Below, piece after piece: positions 23,940 to 35,958 of a stretch of 64,000 nt of DNA. The stretch is from assembly GCA_916610825.1 (NCBI GenBank), contig OU744454.1, forward strand, positions 5,342,321 through 5,406,320, written 5' to 3'. Under the pieces are notes generated by a model, which saw only the letters and a program-made list of their open reading frames with translations, had not been told where the DNA came from and made no database searches. This stretch comes from Haliclystus octoradiatus. Taxonomy: Eukaryota; Cnidaria; Staurozoa; Stauromedusae; Haliclystidae. Each line of letters starts with the position of its first letter. Within the stretch, counting starts at the first letter, position 1. The position numbers and the translations under genes were made by a program.

Positions 23940-24780
23940 AATTACAATGAGAAAAGTAAAGAAATTATCCATTTGTTGTCAAATGCCATGTGATGAGCAG
24001 GAAGACATGTTCGCATAGGGACACCAAATATTCTATTGATTGGTGACAATCTATCAGCTATTGGCGTGCTGTGAAATTGTAAAATAGATTCATTAAGCTT
24101 GGATTTGCCTTGGTGGTGTGTTCGGTTAATGATTTTCATAATGAATATTTCCATGGCTTTGATGCCAGCTTCATCATGGCCATTATATTGAGGATATTAA
24201 GGGGATAATGGCTCATGTTTGAGTCCAAAATGTTTTCAAACCTTATCAAACTTGTCTGATTTAAATTTTGGCCCACCATGAGTGCAAAGTTTTGTTGGAG
24301 CCCCGTAATATCTGAGGGAATATTTTTATTGAATTTAAATGACCATTGTAGTAGTAGGATCAGCAGTGTAGCCTAGTGTTGTACACATGGCCATCCAGAG
24401 CAGTGGTCGAAGTACAGAAGTACACCAGAAACATTTATGAGCCAGCAGAAAATAATTCAACCCAAATTGCTCAAATGGTTTGGTGGGGCGCTGTCCAGAG
24501 ACAAAAGTTTCAATCTGTTGAGTTGCGCTTGTAATAGAATTTCCAGACTTCGTAGCAGGAACTTGATATGTTGCTGACAATAAAATAAAAACATTGCAGA
24601 TTGACTTAGACGATATAGAGCCAGTGATTTCAAGACTGACATAAAATGTCATAGATATGCTATATGTCCTTCAAAATTGACTCGTGATTTGATTGTGCCA
24701 AAACGAGCAATGGTGTTGCCATTTGCAGCTACAATGCCTATATTGCCTGACTGTTGAATATCAGCATAAAGCGCATATTA
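23940..24780 (-). pseudogene. Decayed Gypsy integrase fragment
   Basis: In the stretch 24330-23950 the minus strand reads YGAPTKLCTHGGPKFKS, then KHEPLSP.YPQYNGHDEAGIKAM and LPAHHMAF, the integrase core and C-terminal layout of K02A2.6-like Gypsy elements, with several stops. Upstream, RPTKPFEQFGLNYF is the start of the core, in another frame. No LTRs are visible. Confidence 0.65.
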
Positions 24781-24841
24781 GCTTTTGCTAACACTTCCTA
24801 AGAAATTATTGATGCATCAACACCTATGTCAGGTAATACAC

Positions 24842-26095
24842 CAGGGGAGGACCCAGACTGTCGCAACTGTCGTGCAAGCGACAGTCAGCAATCACAAGAA
24901 AATACAAAACTTGTTTTCTTTTCGTATTATTAATCCTCAACGTTGGTTGTTAGCCTACTATATTATTATTGTTTCCTTAAGTTGGTAAATAGCATATTTG
25001 CTATTCTCCCGTTTGTCCCATTGAGTTTCAGTATTTCATTTTCAATATTCTGTATTCGCGACCGCTATCAATGGGTTCCTGGCCTAATCTCCTTTTCCAT
25101 TTACCCCATTCGAAACAATCAAAAATGTGCAAAAGCCGACGATTTGCTTTCTACGTTTATAAGTTGTTTAATGCAGATTCACGCGTGTCTCTTGTGGAAA
25201 TATATTGCTAGTGTCAACTGGGGAGGCAGACCAGTTCTCTTCATAATTTTTGAGCGACACTGCCTACGTCTAATTTCATGCAGCAGAATTCAACCGAAAC
25301 GTCTTTAAGCCAATGATATCACCAGATGAGGGATTAGAATTTGAAACATGCTGCACTAGACGATCGTTGCTTAGCACCATGCAAGTGAAGTGAAGCATTA
25401 AAATTGATTTCGATGTAGACATGAAAAATGACGCCGTGATTATGCCGTATAAAACATTTCGTGCACCAAACAAAGCACACTGCTGAAAGATTTGACGTGC
25501 TGTTTGATAAATAATGATCTCCTCTATCGAAGGTAAAAGATTATGGTTTAAAAATTTTAAAGTTACATGTGAGAATGTATTGCTTACTAGTCGTAATGAA
25601 AAAGTAAAAGAAAACAATCTATTACGACTTAGGATTTGCTCTTTCTCTAATCTATAATTAACTGCTTGTCAAGAACAAGAGGATCAACTATATCTTGCCA
25701 CGAAACAATATGTGGAAACAGCAGACCCGGTGATTGATTCCATTTGTTGAAGCTATTACACCATGCTCCTTACTTCTTTTCTCGTAAATTTAAACATTCT
25801 CCCAATTTAATATAATACTACTCGACTCTATTTTATTGTAGTGATAATATATATTTACATGCTTCGTCACTGTTAGTTACTGTTATGAATTACGCTAGTT
25901 AAGAGTATAATGCATTTTTCCTTTTGATTGTTGATTTTGTTGATAGTTGATTTGTTATTGTCAAATTAAGTATAGAATTATTTCGAAAATATTTCCGTAG
26001 CAGCATTCCCCTAGACCCCCCGGATAGGGGTGAGCTTCTCCCCTCTCACAGGAGCCCCTAAAGCGACAGTCAGCTTTTTCGTGGATCTACCCCTG
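24842..26095. mobile_element. hAT-like DNA transposon relic
   Basis: The ends caggggaggacccag and gtggatctacccctg are inverted repeats of the hAT CAGGGG..GGATCCA type, and gcgacagtcagc occurs in both ends. No clear 8-bp duplication remains. Internal ORFs (24943-25308 plus, 25276-25617 minus) show no motif I can name. Confidence 0.5.
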
Positions 26096-26900
26096 TGCAC
26101 TTGTTGAGGAATTTTAGCAGCGATTTGTACGATATTGATATAATTATTGTTTATGCTTTTGAAACCTGTATAATGTTTGAATATACCCTGCTTTAGTTAG
26201 GATTCTGTCTGTTTTGAGATGAAAGCAGCAATTGGGAATTATCCGTTTTTGTTGCAATGCAATGACTGTGACATATAGCATCTTTGGCTTTAAAATGTTG
26301 CAGGCTATGTGTGCTTGACCACCACATCTATTTTTCGCGTGACTTCTTGTCAGTGTTGCTTTAACAAAGTATTATACTATTCTAAGCAAACCATTGTAAA
26401 ATCTACTTATAAAGCAATTAAAATCAATAACTATAAAATAACTATAAAATATGAATTTATTCCTACTATGCAACTAACCATCATATTATTCCTATCTATA
26501 AATTTAAAAACATTTCCCCTGTTTTAATCAAAATAAAATGTTCATTCGCTGGCTGGCCATTATTCAGTGTCCGTTATTTCAGTGTTATTTGTTTAACCAC
26601 TCAATTCCTACTCAATGAAGTCTAGCCGATTTTCTGCTTCGTGGTTTTCATATTACCATTATGGTAATCATACTTTATGATTGAATACAATTAATTAACA
26701 TGCTTCGGTAAATACATAAAATAATGTCATATATCGACTCGTTAATCCGCAGAACGAAATACATTGTTGTTGCAACAAAAGACACTTATATATTCATATA
26801 GGTTACGTAGCGATAACACTATTTAGAAACCCTTCATTATATCATTCACATGCAACGGTTAATTTTATGTCTGATTTAAAGCATATATATTATTTTTGGA
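26096..26900. other. Upstream of the sulfotransferase-like gene, no feature recognised
   Basis: AT-rich. A few TATA-like words occur (for example near 26886), but none is convincing as a core promoter. Confidence 0.3.
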
Positions 26901-27707
26901 ATGGCATGCGATGAAAGTACAAAAATAATGCTATGGACATGTCCACGTTCAATCTCAACAGCATTTGAAAGATCGATTATGGAAATAAGTGATGTTAAAG
27001 TCTTACATGAGCCATATTACTTTGCCTATTTCCATGGCCCACAACGTCAAAATCATCGTTACTATACAAACGATTCAAATACCAAGGAAGCAGCAACTTA
27101 TGAATCAGTAACAAATGAAATCAAATCAATTTATTGCAAAAATAAAGTTGTTTTTGTTAAAGAAATGGCGTATCATATCAATTATCATCATAACGAAATT
27201 TTGTCTAAAGAATTTCTTACTACGAAACATACTTTCCTTATTAGAAATCCTAAAAAGTCTATTGCATCATTATACAAAACATCTGTTATCTCTGATGATA
27301 CCTTCCATCCCAACGAGGCTGGATTTAATTCACTAAAGATGTTATATGATAATATTCAAAGATATAATGGTTACGAACCAATTATCATAGATGCTGATGA
27401 CTTATTAACTAATCCTGCATTTATAATGGAAAGCTACTGCAAACATGTCGGATTACCTTACAGTGATAAGATTTTGAGTTGGAAAGCTGGCCTTGCTCCT
27501 GAAGGAAGTATTTTACCAATTTGGCATGATAAAGCGTTTAACAGCACTGGGTTTAAAATCCATGACAAACAATCAGACGATATATCACGCCTCAAGAACG
27601 ATGAAGAATATCTGCGTATGCCAGTTATGGTTAAGAAAACCATGGAGGATAGTATGGAAGCATATAAATATCTATATGACCAGAGAATTAAACTACCAGA
27701 GAACTGA
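26901..27707 (+). CDS. Single-exon sulfotransferase-like P-loop protein
   Basis: Complete 268-codon frame from ATG (context ttggaATGG, purine at -3 and G at +4) to TGA. Residues 12-25 (WTCPRSISTAFERS) match the phosphosulfate-binding loop of sulfotransferase-fold proteins. HEPYY follows at 35-39, and RNPKKSIAS (115-123) matches the 3'-phosphate-binding Arg/Ser segment. The overall layout is that of small cytosolic proteins often annotated as sulfotransferase family or branched-chain aminotransferase-like. Substrate is unknown. There is no signal peptide or membrane segment, and no intron is needed, so a retrocopy or an ancestrally intronless gene is possible. It is the only plus-strand host gene here and lies between broken copies of the malectin-TSP1-PAN family. 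Confidence 0.85.
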   Translation: MACDESTKIMLWTCPRSISTAFERSIMEISDVKVLHEPYYFAYFHGPQRQNHRYYTNDSNTKEAATYESVTNEIKSIYCKNKVVFVKEMAYHINYHHNEILSKEFLTTKHTFLIRNPKKSIASLYKTSVISDDTFHPNEAGFNSLKMLYDNIQRYNGYEPIIIDADDLLTNPAFIMESYCKHVGLPYSDKILSWKAGLAPEGSILPIWHDKAFNSTGFKIHDKQSDDISRLKNDEEYLRMPVMVKKTMEDSMEAYKYLYDQRIKLPEN

Positions 27708-27803
27708 GCAGAACATAAATGTCAAATTTTATTAAAATCTCAACATGACGATATTTTATATATATCTCTTAAATCTAATTTTTCCTTACTTTTTTTCTCG
27801 GTA

Positions 27804-27809
27804 AATAAA
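27804..27809 (+). terminator. Polyadenylation signal AATAAA
   Basis: AATAAA about 97 nt after the sulfotransferase-like stop codon. Plausible 3' end signal. Confidence 0.45.
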
Positions 27810-28384
27810 TAACGTAAAACAAAACTTCTTAGAACAATTTCAATTCACCATAGATCATCGTTAAACCAATTCTGATCTAATAACTATCTAGTGATCTAAT
27901 AGTTATAGCTAGCACAAACTTAATGATTTGCATTTTGGTATATATCTCTAATTACGACATCATATAAGGACGTCTTTTTATGAAAATAAGCGAGACAAAG
28001 TTTGTAAGAATTTAAGATAAACTTTTTTTCTGTATTCTGCATGCTAGTGATCTAGTTTTTTTTCATCTAAATGTCCATTTTCATGAACATCTCCAACCTG
28101 GAATAATTAAAATATAAAGACAGCTTCTGAGGTGAAATCAATAGGCTTCCTCGATAATATGCTTTAGTGTCGACATCAGTTGCGATATTTTCATAAACAC
28201 GTAACCGTAATGTAGTATTCTTATATAATTATATAATTTGTTGTTTCTTTGTTTATTTGTGCATATTTAATTTTTAACTTATTTATTTATATAGCGATTT
28301 GTCACATAAGATGTAGTAATTTCAGCATTTAAACTCTCTCAATATTTTCCGATAAACATCAAATAGCCATGCAAATTAAAATAC

Positions 28385-28546
28385 TATATACGCAGGGTCT
28401 CAGGTTCAATCCCTGTCCGGAGCACTATAGGTTGGCGTCAGGAAGGGCATCCGGCTATTAAACGCACACAAGCTTCAAAATACTAACAAATTAACCAACC
28501 ACCTCGGTGAAAAAAAGCTGTAAGCTTACCCGGTTCGTGGAAAAAT

Positions 28547-28582
<36 letters not shown>
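28385..28582 (+). mobile_element. 5'-truncated SINE with poly(A) tail
   Basis: Begins inside the tRNA-like head with ggttcaatccc (B box) and continues ttggcgtcaggaagggcatc, a body motif seen in many tRNA-derived SINEs. It ends in an A run of about 24 (28559-28582). The clean A tail suggests a fairly young copy. Confidence 0.7.
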
Positions 28583-28583
<1 letters not shown>

Positions 28584-29335
28584 TACCGTAAAGAAGCAAC
28601 TTCATCAAGATTTTCCCTCTTGCAATTACAGGTAAAGAAAGGATTTGATCTGAGAATTCAATAAAAGACAAAAGTAGAAACTGCCAAACTTGAGAACAGT
28701 TGAAAAACAAAACTAATTTACTTTGTTTTGCCTACAAATCCGGCTATTGAACTTTGCATATTCTGGAATACCTTCTTATAAAAAACTTGTAAATTACTTT
28801 TTTAAAGATTTTGCCTATCTTACGTAGTAGACAGTGATTTATGCCAAGAAGCATTATCTTTATTTATATTTGAGTTGGCAAATTTGGCAACTACTGGCTA
28901 CCATTTATTTCATTCAATAGCACTCTTATCCAAATCATTATAAATTTATTATACATAGTTGATTTTGACCTGATGAAGAATGGACTAATCCCGCCATCGC
29001 AAGGTGTCGGGTAGGGTTAGCTTTCCCACTGTCCCTGTGGCTCTGACGCCATTGATTTTCCTTTATTCCAGAGAGTGAAACACGTATGAGATTGTCTACC
29101 CGAAGAGTCTAATATCAACATGCAGCAGTTTGAAAACATACGTTGATATTGAGTAGTCGACTGCATGACTAAATTCTCAAATATGTCCCGGTGTAAAGAG
29201 TATTTTGAAATTTCGATCGCATATGTATAAGGTTTTTGAAAATTAAATAAACAAATTTTTTTATTTTATGCAAAATGGATTGAAGTAAAGTAGCTTGTAA
29301 TACTGGTTTTGTCAATTTCGTTGTGCATCTCTTGT
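28583..29335. other. Intergenic, no gene seen
   Basis: A moderately GC-rich stretch at 28975-29065 (gaatggactaatcccgccat.., gtgtcgggtagggttagc) stands out but has no recognisable function. Confidence 0.3.
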
Positions 29336-29339
29336 ATAA

Positions 29340-29760
29340 TAAGAGATTACATCACAACAAGAGTAGTGTAATCATTTTAATAATCATGTCACATAACCTT
29401 TGTCTAAAACATCAATTATCTCTCATCAATTTCACTACAACAATGATTTGTTTTCTAATTTGATGGGTCATTGATTTTTCATTAAATTCAAGTTGAATGA
29501 AATTGTTACGAATATCATTTAAAAATATAACTCGAAGAATTCAACATATCTGTTTTTCAAACGTGTTTGCAATATATAGAAATATATAGTAAAAGTTAGA
29601 TCTGAATATAGCAAATCTCAATATGTTACTTTTTTAATTTCTCAATTGAATTTTCAATTACCGAGTATACATTTAAATTGATTATATGAAAGAATAATCA
29701 ATCTGTCGCAGCTAGTAGTTGCCATTTTCAAAACATGTGCTCTAGTTGTTTGGTTAAAAC
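29340..29760. repeat. Dispersed repeat, third member of the 6340/9820 family
   Basis: Shares gtaatcatttt.aataatcatgt, aacatcaattatctct, gaagaattcaacata and aaaagtta.atctgaatatagca with 6480-6680. Confidence 0.6.
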
Positions 29761-30191
29761 CGTGCAAGTATAGTAGTCCGGGCGCTAGCAGAAAAAATAT
29801 GAATTTTAAGCGGGCAGCTTCATTTGATGAAAAATAGACTTGTTATGATGTATATATATACCTTTTTTAGAAGTTGGAGACTATAAATTTTCTTGCAAGC
29901 ACCTTTCTGACTGAGTTTCTGTTGTTGTTTATTCAACGGTGATTACCTAGCATCCCTGTCATTTTCCTCCCCAAATATTATTTGACACAATAACCCCATT
30001 ATGGTAATGCCTCCGTTTATTTGGAAAATGAATCACAAAGAGGTCAGATTAACATGGACATACATATGTCTGAAAACGATGTGCACGTGGTGGAAGCGAT
30101 CATTTTGATCAAATATATGTACAATGAAAAGGTAAGAAGCTTATATCATAAAATCAACGTAATCATCAATATTTACAAGATAATCCATTAA

Positions 30192-30960
30192 TGGGAGAAT
30201 ACTGACCGGGGAACGTTGCGCGCGGAACTTGAATTCTTCATACCAAATTCAAGTACTCGTTTTGAAACAGAGTTGGCCTCGCCTTAATTCTATTGTTTTG
30301 AACGAAATAATCAAAAACACGAGACAGGAACAAATGTCGAAGCCGTGAACTCGTGAAAATCATCAACGAATCAATGTTTTTGAACAACGATTTATTCCAT
30401 GCATTTAACTCAGATTCGCATAGTTTTATTGAATTATTACATTAGTTTGCTTTTGGTATATTTATCCTTGGTTATATTTACTGAAGTTGCCTTGTTATTA
30501 GTTGACAAGCAGTTATGGACTGATCGTTACATCAAAAACATGAAAAAGAACGATAGTCGATACGCAAGATGACCTAAGATGTCAAGAAACACAAGGATTT
30601 GGCTTTATAACGAAAATAAAAATGTTAAACAAGGTTCTTGTTTAGTGTTACTTTCGTTCAACATATCAATCGAAACTGATCGAACTAAAACCGCTTCTGC
30701 ACATCATACTTTTTATACTGTTGATCATACAGTAAACAATACATTAAAGTCCAGGACGTGATAAAATAAGTACGTAGTATAGCTCCCAAATTGTGATTTT
30801 AATTTGTTCATTTGAAATGCTTTACTATAAAATCAACATACGGCCAGAATAATAAAACGAAGCTCACTCACACGCACGGCAGCTTTTCTTAAAGCCTTGT
30901 TTAACTTGATGACGTATGAGTTGGTTGAGCGCGCAATGTTCCCCGGTCAGCATTCTCCCT
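30192..30960. mobile_element. 769-bp nested element with TTAA target duplication
   Basis: The ends tgggagaatactgaccgggg and ccccggtcagcattctccct are inverted repeats of about 31 bp. TTAA lies directly outside both (30188-30191 and 30961-30964), the target type of piggyBac-like transposition. No transposase ORF was found. Confidence 0.75.
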
Positions 30961-31140
30961 TTAAACTATAAGTTGGTAATATTATGCACAAGCAAAATTC
31001 ATTTCAATTTATGTGTAATCGTGCAAACATCAAACATGGTTCATTGGTTATTCTCTAATCTCTATTAAGATAGCTAATTTATACAACATATTATTTAAAT
31101 CGAATTGCATACTTAGGATTAGGCATACTAACGCCTACTT

Positions 31141-31902
31141 TTCTGTTAAATCCACACAATATCATGTTCCTCATCTTGGTCTTCATTCTGAGATGCATCT
31201 TCGTCGATTTCAGTTGATTTGTCTCCACAACCACTCAAATCGTCTTCATCACAACAATTACATGTACAAAGGTCTGTACATTTGAATCCATTTGAAAAAC
31301 AGTCGCATTTATTATTGTCTTGGCATTCCTTTTTGCAGCGGCAAGAAATTTGGCAAATGAAATATGGCCCATTGTTCTTTTAAATTGCTGTTTTTTGTCT
31401 TCTAGAATAAGCTTGTCGGCAGTATTTTTTCGCTATGGACATAACAAATATCTGATCGTGGGGACCAAAGTTTTATTTGATTTGGAAATAATTTAGTAAT
31501 CTTGCGTTTGAAAAGAGCCTCGTTCAGGTGAGTAGTATCTTCTTCACTCAACGATTGTTTGCATTCATTTACAATATCAGACAGAGCCACAGTGCGTTTG
31601 TGACTGATTATGTGATCAATAATATAATTTTCAAGGTCAAAATAACTAGGTATATCTTTGCTCTGCTCTTTATTTTTCCTCAGATATTCACGATAGCATG
31701 TTCTGTGATACCACAATTGTTTGGAATATATAACTTCCCAGCTGTGCCCTGCTGCAAATCCTACCAACTCAGGCTTATCTTGTTTTCTCATGATGGTGCT
31801 TTTCAGACTTTTAGCCGCATTCTCTTCCATATTCTGTTCCAACTTTTCATACCCACTGCCTGACGGTGATGTTTTTTTCTTCAGGCAGATAACATTAATC
31901 AT
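31141..31902 (-). pseudogene. Transposon-borne protein with HxxCY motif and CXC-like Cys-rich tail
   Basis: The frame 31902-31402 reads SAAKSL-type helices then YHRTCYREYLRKN, a motif of uncharacterised proteins common in invertebrate transposons. After a stop and frameshift near 31402, 31390-31141 encodes ICQISCRCKKECQDNNKC, CDCFSNGFKC and CTCNCCDEDD plus an acidic end, resembling the tesmin-like CXC tails of such proteins. It is probably the 3' half of a transposon gene; a catalytic domain was not identified. Confidence 0.5.
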
Positions 31903-32620
31903 GAAACAGTAGAAATACTCACGCTGTTTCTTTTACACGAATAATAGCTCTGGCAGAAAACCCCCTGATGTTTTCATCATTGCCATATTTCTCATCGTGG
32001 AAAAGGCACAGTTGTCAAGCACGCCGTGAAACATATTGCGCACGTGTCAGAGTAGGTCCTAATGTTGGGGAGTTTATCACCTTATCAATCAAATGGGGAA
32101 AACAATACATATCCTCAATAAGAAGTTATGTTTCATAAACAAACCACTGTTAATATCATTAAATTACACGTTAACATGAACTGGAAATTTTTCAGACTGC
32201 AAAACAGTATTTTGCGTAAATTTGAGCCATTGTTTAAACATTACTGAAACCCCCCGTTTATAGATAATGCGTGAAGTAATATTCTACAGATCTGGGTCAA
32301 AGCCATGTTAAAAATAGTGTTTTCATGATGGCGCGCTTGCCTGTTTGCTAGGAAATCGCCGTTGAAACAACAACAGAAACTCAGTCGGAAAGGTGCTTGC
32401 AAGAAAATTTATAGTCTACAACTTCTAAAAAAGGTATGTATACGTCATAACAAGTCAATTTTTCATCAAATTGAGCTTTTTGCTTAAAATTCATATTTTT
32501 CTGCTAGCGCCCGGACTATAGGTCTATACTTGCATGGTAGTCAACTCTTTTGTAGCCATTTTTAATTTTTTTATCTTCAATATTTTCGGTATTAAAATGA
32601 TGCAGCATTCTTGGGTAGGA

Positions 32621-33137
32621 TAATATAAGTCAATCCAGAAAGAAAAAATATTAAAAATATTAAACCGGAACTACTGCCAGGCTCTTTTTGTCAAAATAAA
32701 ATGGCTGCTCTTGAAAACATCGGTGTAAAATTGCTTTGTATAAATCTTAATCGGTTTTGCCGATAATTGTACCTTGAGATATTTTTTCTTGGATTCTACC
32801 GTGTGCTTTTGTTGATTGATGAAGAAACAAAAAAGTTGTGGTGTTTTGAAGTTTCGAAACACAGTCACGCTCCAGCTGTTTTAGAAAGTTTCTAAACATC
32901 TGATTGAATAACTTTTTTGTATGGTCTCAAATAGAAAAAAAGCACACGGTAGAATCCAAGCAAATATGTCAAGGTACAATTATCAGCAAAAATAATTAAG
33001 ATTTATGCAAAGCAATTTTACATCCGACATTTTTAAGAAGAGCCATTTTATTTGGAAGAAAAGAACCTGGCACTAGTTCCGGTGTAACATTTTTAATGTT
33101 TCTTCTTTCTGGATCGACTTATATTATCATACCAAAG
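32621..33137. mobile_element. Palindromic MITE of about 517 bp
   Basis: The arms read inward as ataatataagtc.atccagaaagaa and its complement, and continue through the gctcttgaaaacatcggtg / acatttttaagaagagc region and caaggtacaatta. Arm length is over 200 bp with a short spacer. Half-like copies of the end (ataaaagtcaacccggaaag) occur at 16213 and 38202. Confidence 0.75.
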
Positions 33138-34850
33138 AATGTTGCAACATTTTGATAACAAAAATATTACATATAAAAAATTTCAAAATGGCTACAAAAG
33201 ATTTGACTACCTTGTTTACCTGCACGCTTCCAGTGGTTGCTATGGAATTTTGTGGATTGTCTTAACATAACTGCTAAACACGTGGTCCAAATCCACCAAT
33301 CATGTTTTCATCACACAAGTTTTTTTCAAGTGATTATTAATATAAAATATTTCATAGGCGTGCAAAGATATGGGGTTTCATCTCTCCAGGCAACCATTAA
33401 ATTATTCTGTTTATTATATAAAATAATACTATCACAAATGTTATGCTGAATCTCCTTGGTATAAAATATAAGGGTCATTTAAATCATCAACACGTGCAAT
33501 TTCAATTGATTTTTCTTATAAAGCATTGTTTCAGAGATGTACAATTACGATTAAACTTGAATCTATTTCAGTTCAATAACTATACAAACAATCATTTCAA
33601 GAAATGACTAGAAAATTTACATATCGCGAATAATCTTTTATGGCTGCTAAACTTCTATCTTTGTCGAAAACTTCAATCTCCGAGCTGAAAACCTTTCCTC
33701 CATTTCTAATTTGCAAATGAACCTTTGAAACATTCTGAATTCCAATAAAGAAGCAAAGCAAGAAACACGATGTTATATAAACAGATCGAGTTCACTGGTT
33801 TACTAAATTGTGCTATTTTCCCAAGTGAAACCAAACTTTTATCGAAGCTGCTTATATTTTGAAACAAACAGCAAGCGGCATACAAAAAACTTTCAAGAGT
33901 ACCATACTATACTTCACGTTTCAATTTGCTAATATCCTTATAGTCACCTGTTTAATTTGAAGACAGAGGGGACCGCACGTACGCAATATACATATATATC
34001 TAAAATTGTGAAAGTCTACGTGCGTTCCAAGCGTGTTTGCACGGCCGTAACGTGCGGGTGTGATAGATCCATAGATAGCAGATTATTAAGGACACATAAG
34101 CAATTTTTTATTACATATATACAGATACAGGGCATGGGGGTACAGTGCTGTTAATTATTTCCATTAGAGATTATGGTTTCTTGGTGTCTATGATTCATAC
34201 ATGTTTTTTAAACTTTAATCTGCTTTGATACAAAAGGATAATTTAAGATTTGCCCTAAATTTATTACTTTCTATGAATTGACTCATTCAATTGAAAGATG
34301 GCCACGATATAAAAATGCTAGCTTTCCTCTATCTGTAGTAAAGTTCATGGTACATATTCATTTGGTCTTGTGGAATAATTACTTGATGATTTGTGAATTT
34401 ACTATTGTGATGTTTTTCTAGAACGACCAGATGGTGTGTCATATGCTTTAGCATGCAGTACGCAACTCTGTTGTATTGAAAACAATTAACCAATTTAATT
34501 TTAGTAACGAATCTTTATTTTGTCATACTTCTTTTTGCGGAGTATCAGCTCAGCTGCTGAGTTTTGTACGTCTCACTGAGCTCGTTCTAACTGGGTCTTA
34601 CATTTTGTAGCTCTAATCTTTAAATGCGTAAACAGCAGGATTTATAATCTGCTAATAGTATAATCTGATAACTCGAATTAGTGAATGTGGAAGCAGTATA
34701 TTTCTAATTTTTCTAACGTTTGAAGGCGCCACGATGCAATCTGTAATACTTTACTCGCTTGATCTTTATAGGAGTGTTCGTTGTCAAATATTACACCAAA
34801 ATTGGGAGTAGATTTTGTGTAGTTGATATTTACATTATTATGTTTATTTG
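33138..34850. other. Intergenic, no gene seen
   Basis: Only short ORFs without domain signals. Nothing else was recognised. Confidence 0.35.
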
Positions 34851-34879
34851 TGGATTATAATCATAATAATAATATAATA

Positions 34880-35135
34880 ATATTAATATGTGGATTGTTC
34901 CGCACCAGTTCTTGGTATAGTACTCAATGAAATTAATTAGAGCATTTACATAAAATGAGAGTCAAAAATGAAACATTCTAGATTTCTGCAACTTCAAGCT
35001 TCACATCAGAAGGTGATCATCAGGCGATTTATTCAACTCGAGTTGAAATATATCGCCTGATGATCATCTTCTGATATGAAACTTGCAGTTGCGGAAATCT
35101 AGAATGTTTCATTTTTGACTTTCATTTTACATTTG
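34880..35135. repeat. Hairpin MITE fused to a unit of the 54.9-56.7 kb repeat
   Basis: From 34895, ggattgttccgcaccagttcttggta and ..gagtcaaaaatgaaacattctagat resembles the units of the tandem array at 54950-56740. The part at 34958-35125 is a near-perfect palindrome whose arms contain tgatcatcaggcgattta / tatcgcctgatgatca. The same core occurs in the palindrome at 39545-39640. Confidence 0.7.
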
Positions 35136-35560
35136 TGGATTATACTGTACTTTTATTAGATACTTTTGTTGTCGATTACAATAGCTCGTGTTTTTGGAAT
35201 CATTAGGAGAGAGTTAGTTACACCAAGTCCAAATCCTCTCAAGGTCTTCATTTATCAGCTTTTGAATGTTTTTTATGCATAATGGCGATTTCGAGTTATA
35301 AGTATACAATAGCTGTGTGTCATCTGCTTTTCAATTCCCGCTACTGTTGAATTTTTCATTTGATCCCAAACTTTCAAAGTTGTAGCCTCCATTCATCTAC
35401 TATACCTCCTAAATAACCAATGGTGCTAATCACTGCGCCAGTAGCTTGCAGGCTCGAGTGAAACTATACATTTGTAGAATAAAGCTAATACTAAATACTT
35501 ATCGTAATACTATCGTAAATACTATTTGTATTTACAACTAACACAGCGACAATTTACATA

Positions 35561-35632
35561 GATGTGTGATCCGTGATGACAAAGCCAGGTTGTTCCATTG
35601 TTGTTGAACAGATGACATTTTCAAATTGTTTG
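35561..35632 (-). pseudogene. Truncated PAN exon relic (paralogue D)
   Basis: The minus strand reads QFENVICSTTMEQPGFVITD, equal to the start of the PAN exons of genes A and B, including the upstream TCTATATTGATAAA acceptor region. The match ends after about 25 codons. No partner exons were found nearby. Confidence 0.7.
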
Positions 35633-35958
35633 CTTTTATCAATATAGAATTGGATTAATATTATTATTGATGAATATTATATGAATAATATTATTGATTA
35701 CGGGTAGTCATTGAAGGAATTATATTTCCTGATATCAAGTTATCTCATCAAAACACTTAATATTCCATGGTAAGCATTAAAGTTTTATTGAATTGTCCTA
35801 GGAAATAGTGCCTATAATCAGTTACATTATGAATTTAATTTACTTCTTGGAGATGAAAAAATAAAATGCTGATGGCATTAAATAATACACAGATAATTCC
35901 TGATCAGCAGTCCTCTAGAGGATTCTCAGCCTAGTCTTTAGGGAAACAGATTCGAGTA

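Larger units (their letters stand above)
29776..32516. mobile_element. 2.7 kb TIR DNA transposon, TA-flanked, coding for a Cys-rich protein
   Basis: Inverted ends of about 180 bp: gtccgggcgctagcag... at left, ...ctgctagcgcccggac at right, with TA outside each. Both ends continue matching through tatgaattttaagc and caagaaaatttatagtct. A degraded minus-strand coding region (31141-31902) lies inside. A separate TTAA-flanked element (30192-30960) has inserted in it. I cannot assign a superfamily. Confidence 0.75.

Noticed and set aside
24842..26095. Active hAT transposon
   Set aside because: Ends are hAT-like but there is no intact transposase and no matching 8-bp duplication; kept only as a relic.
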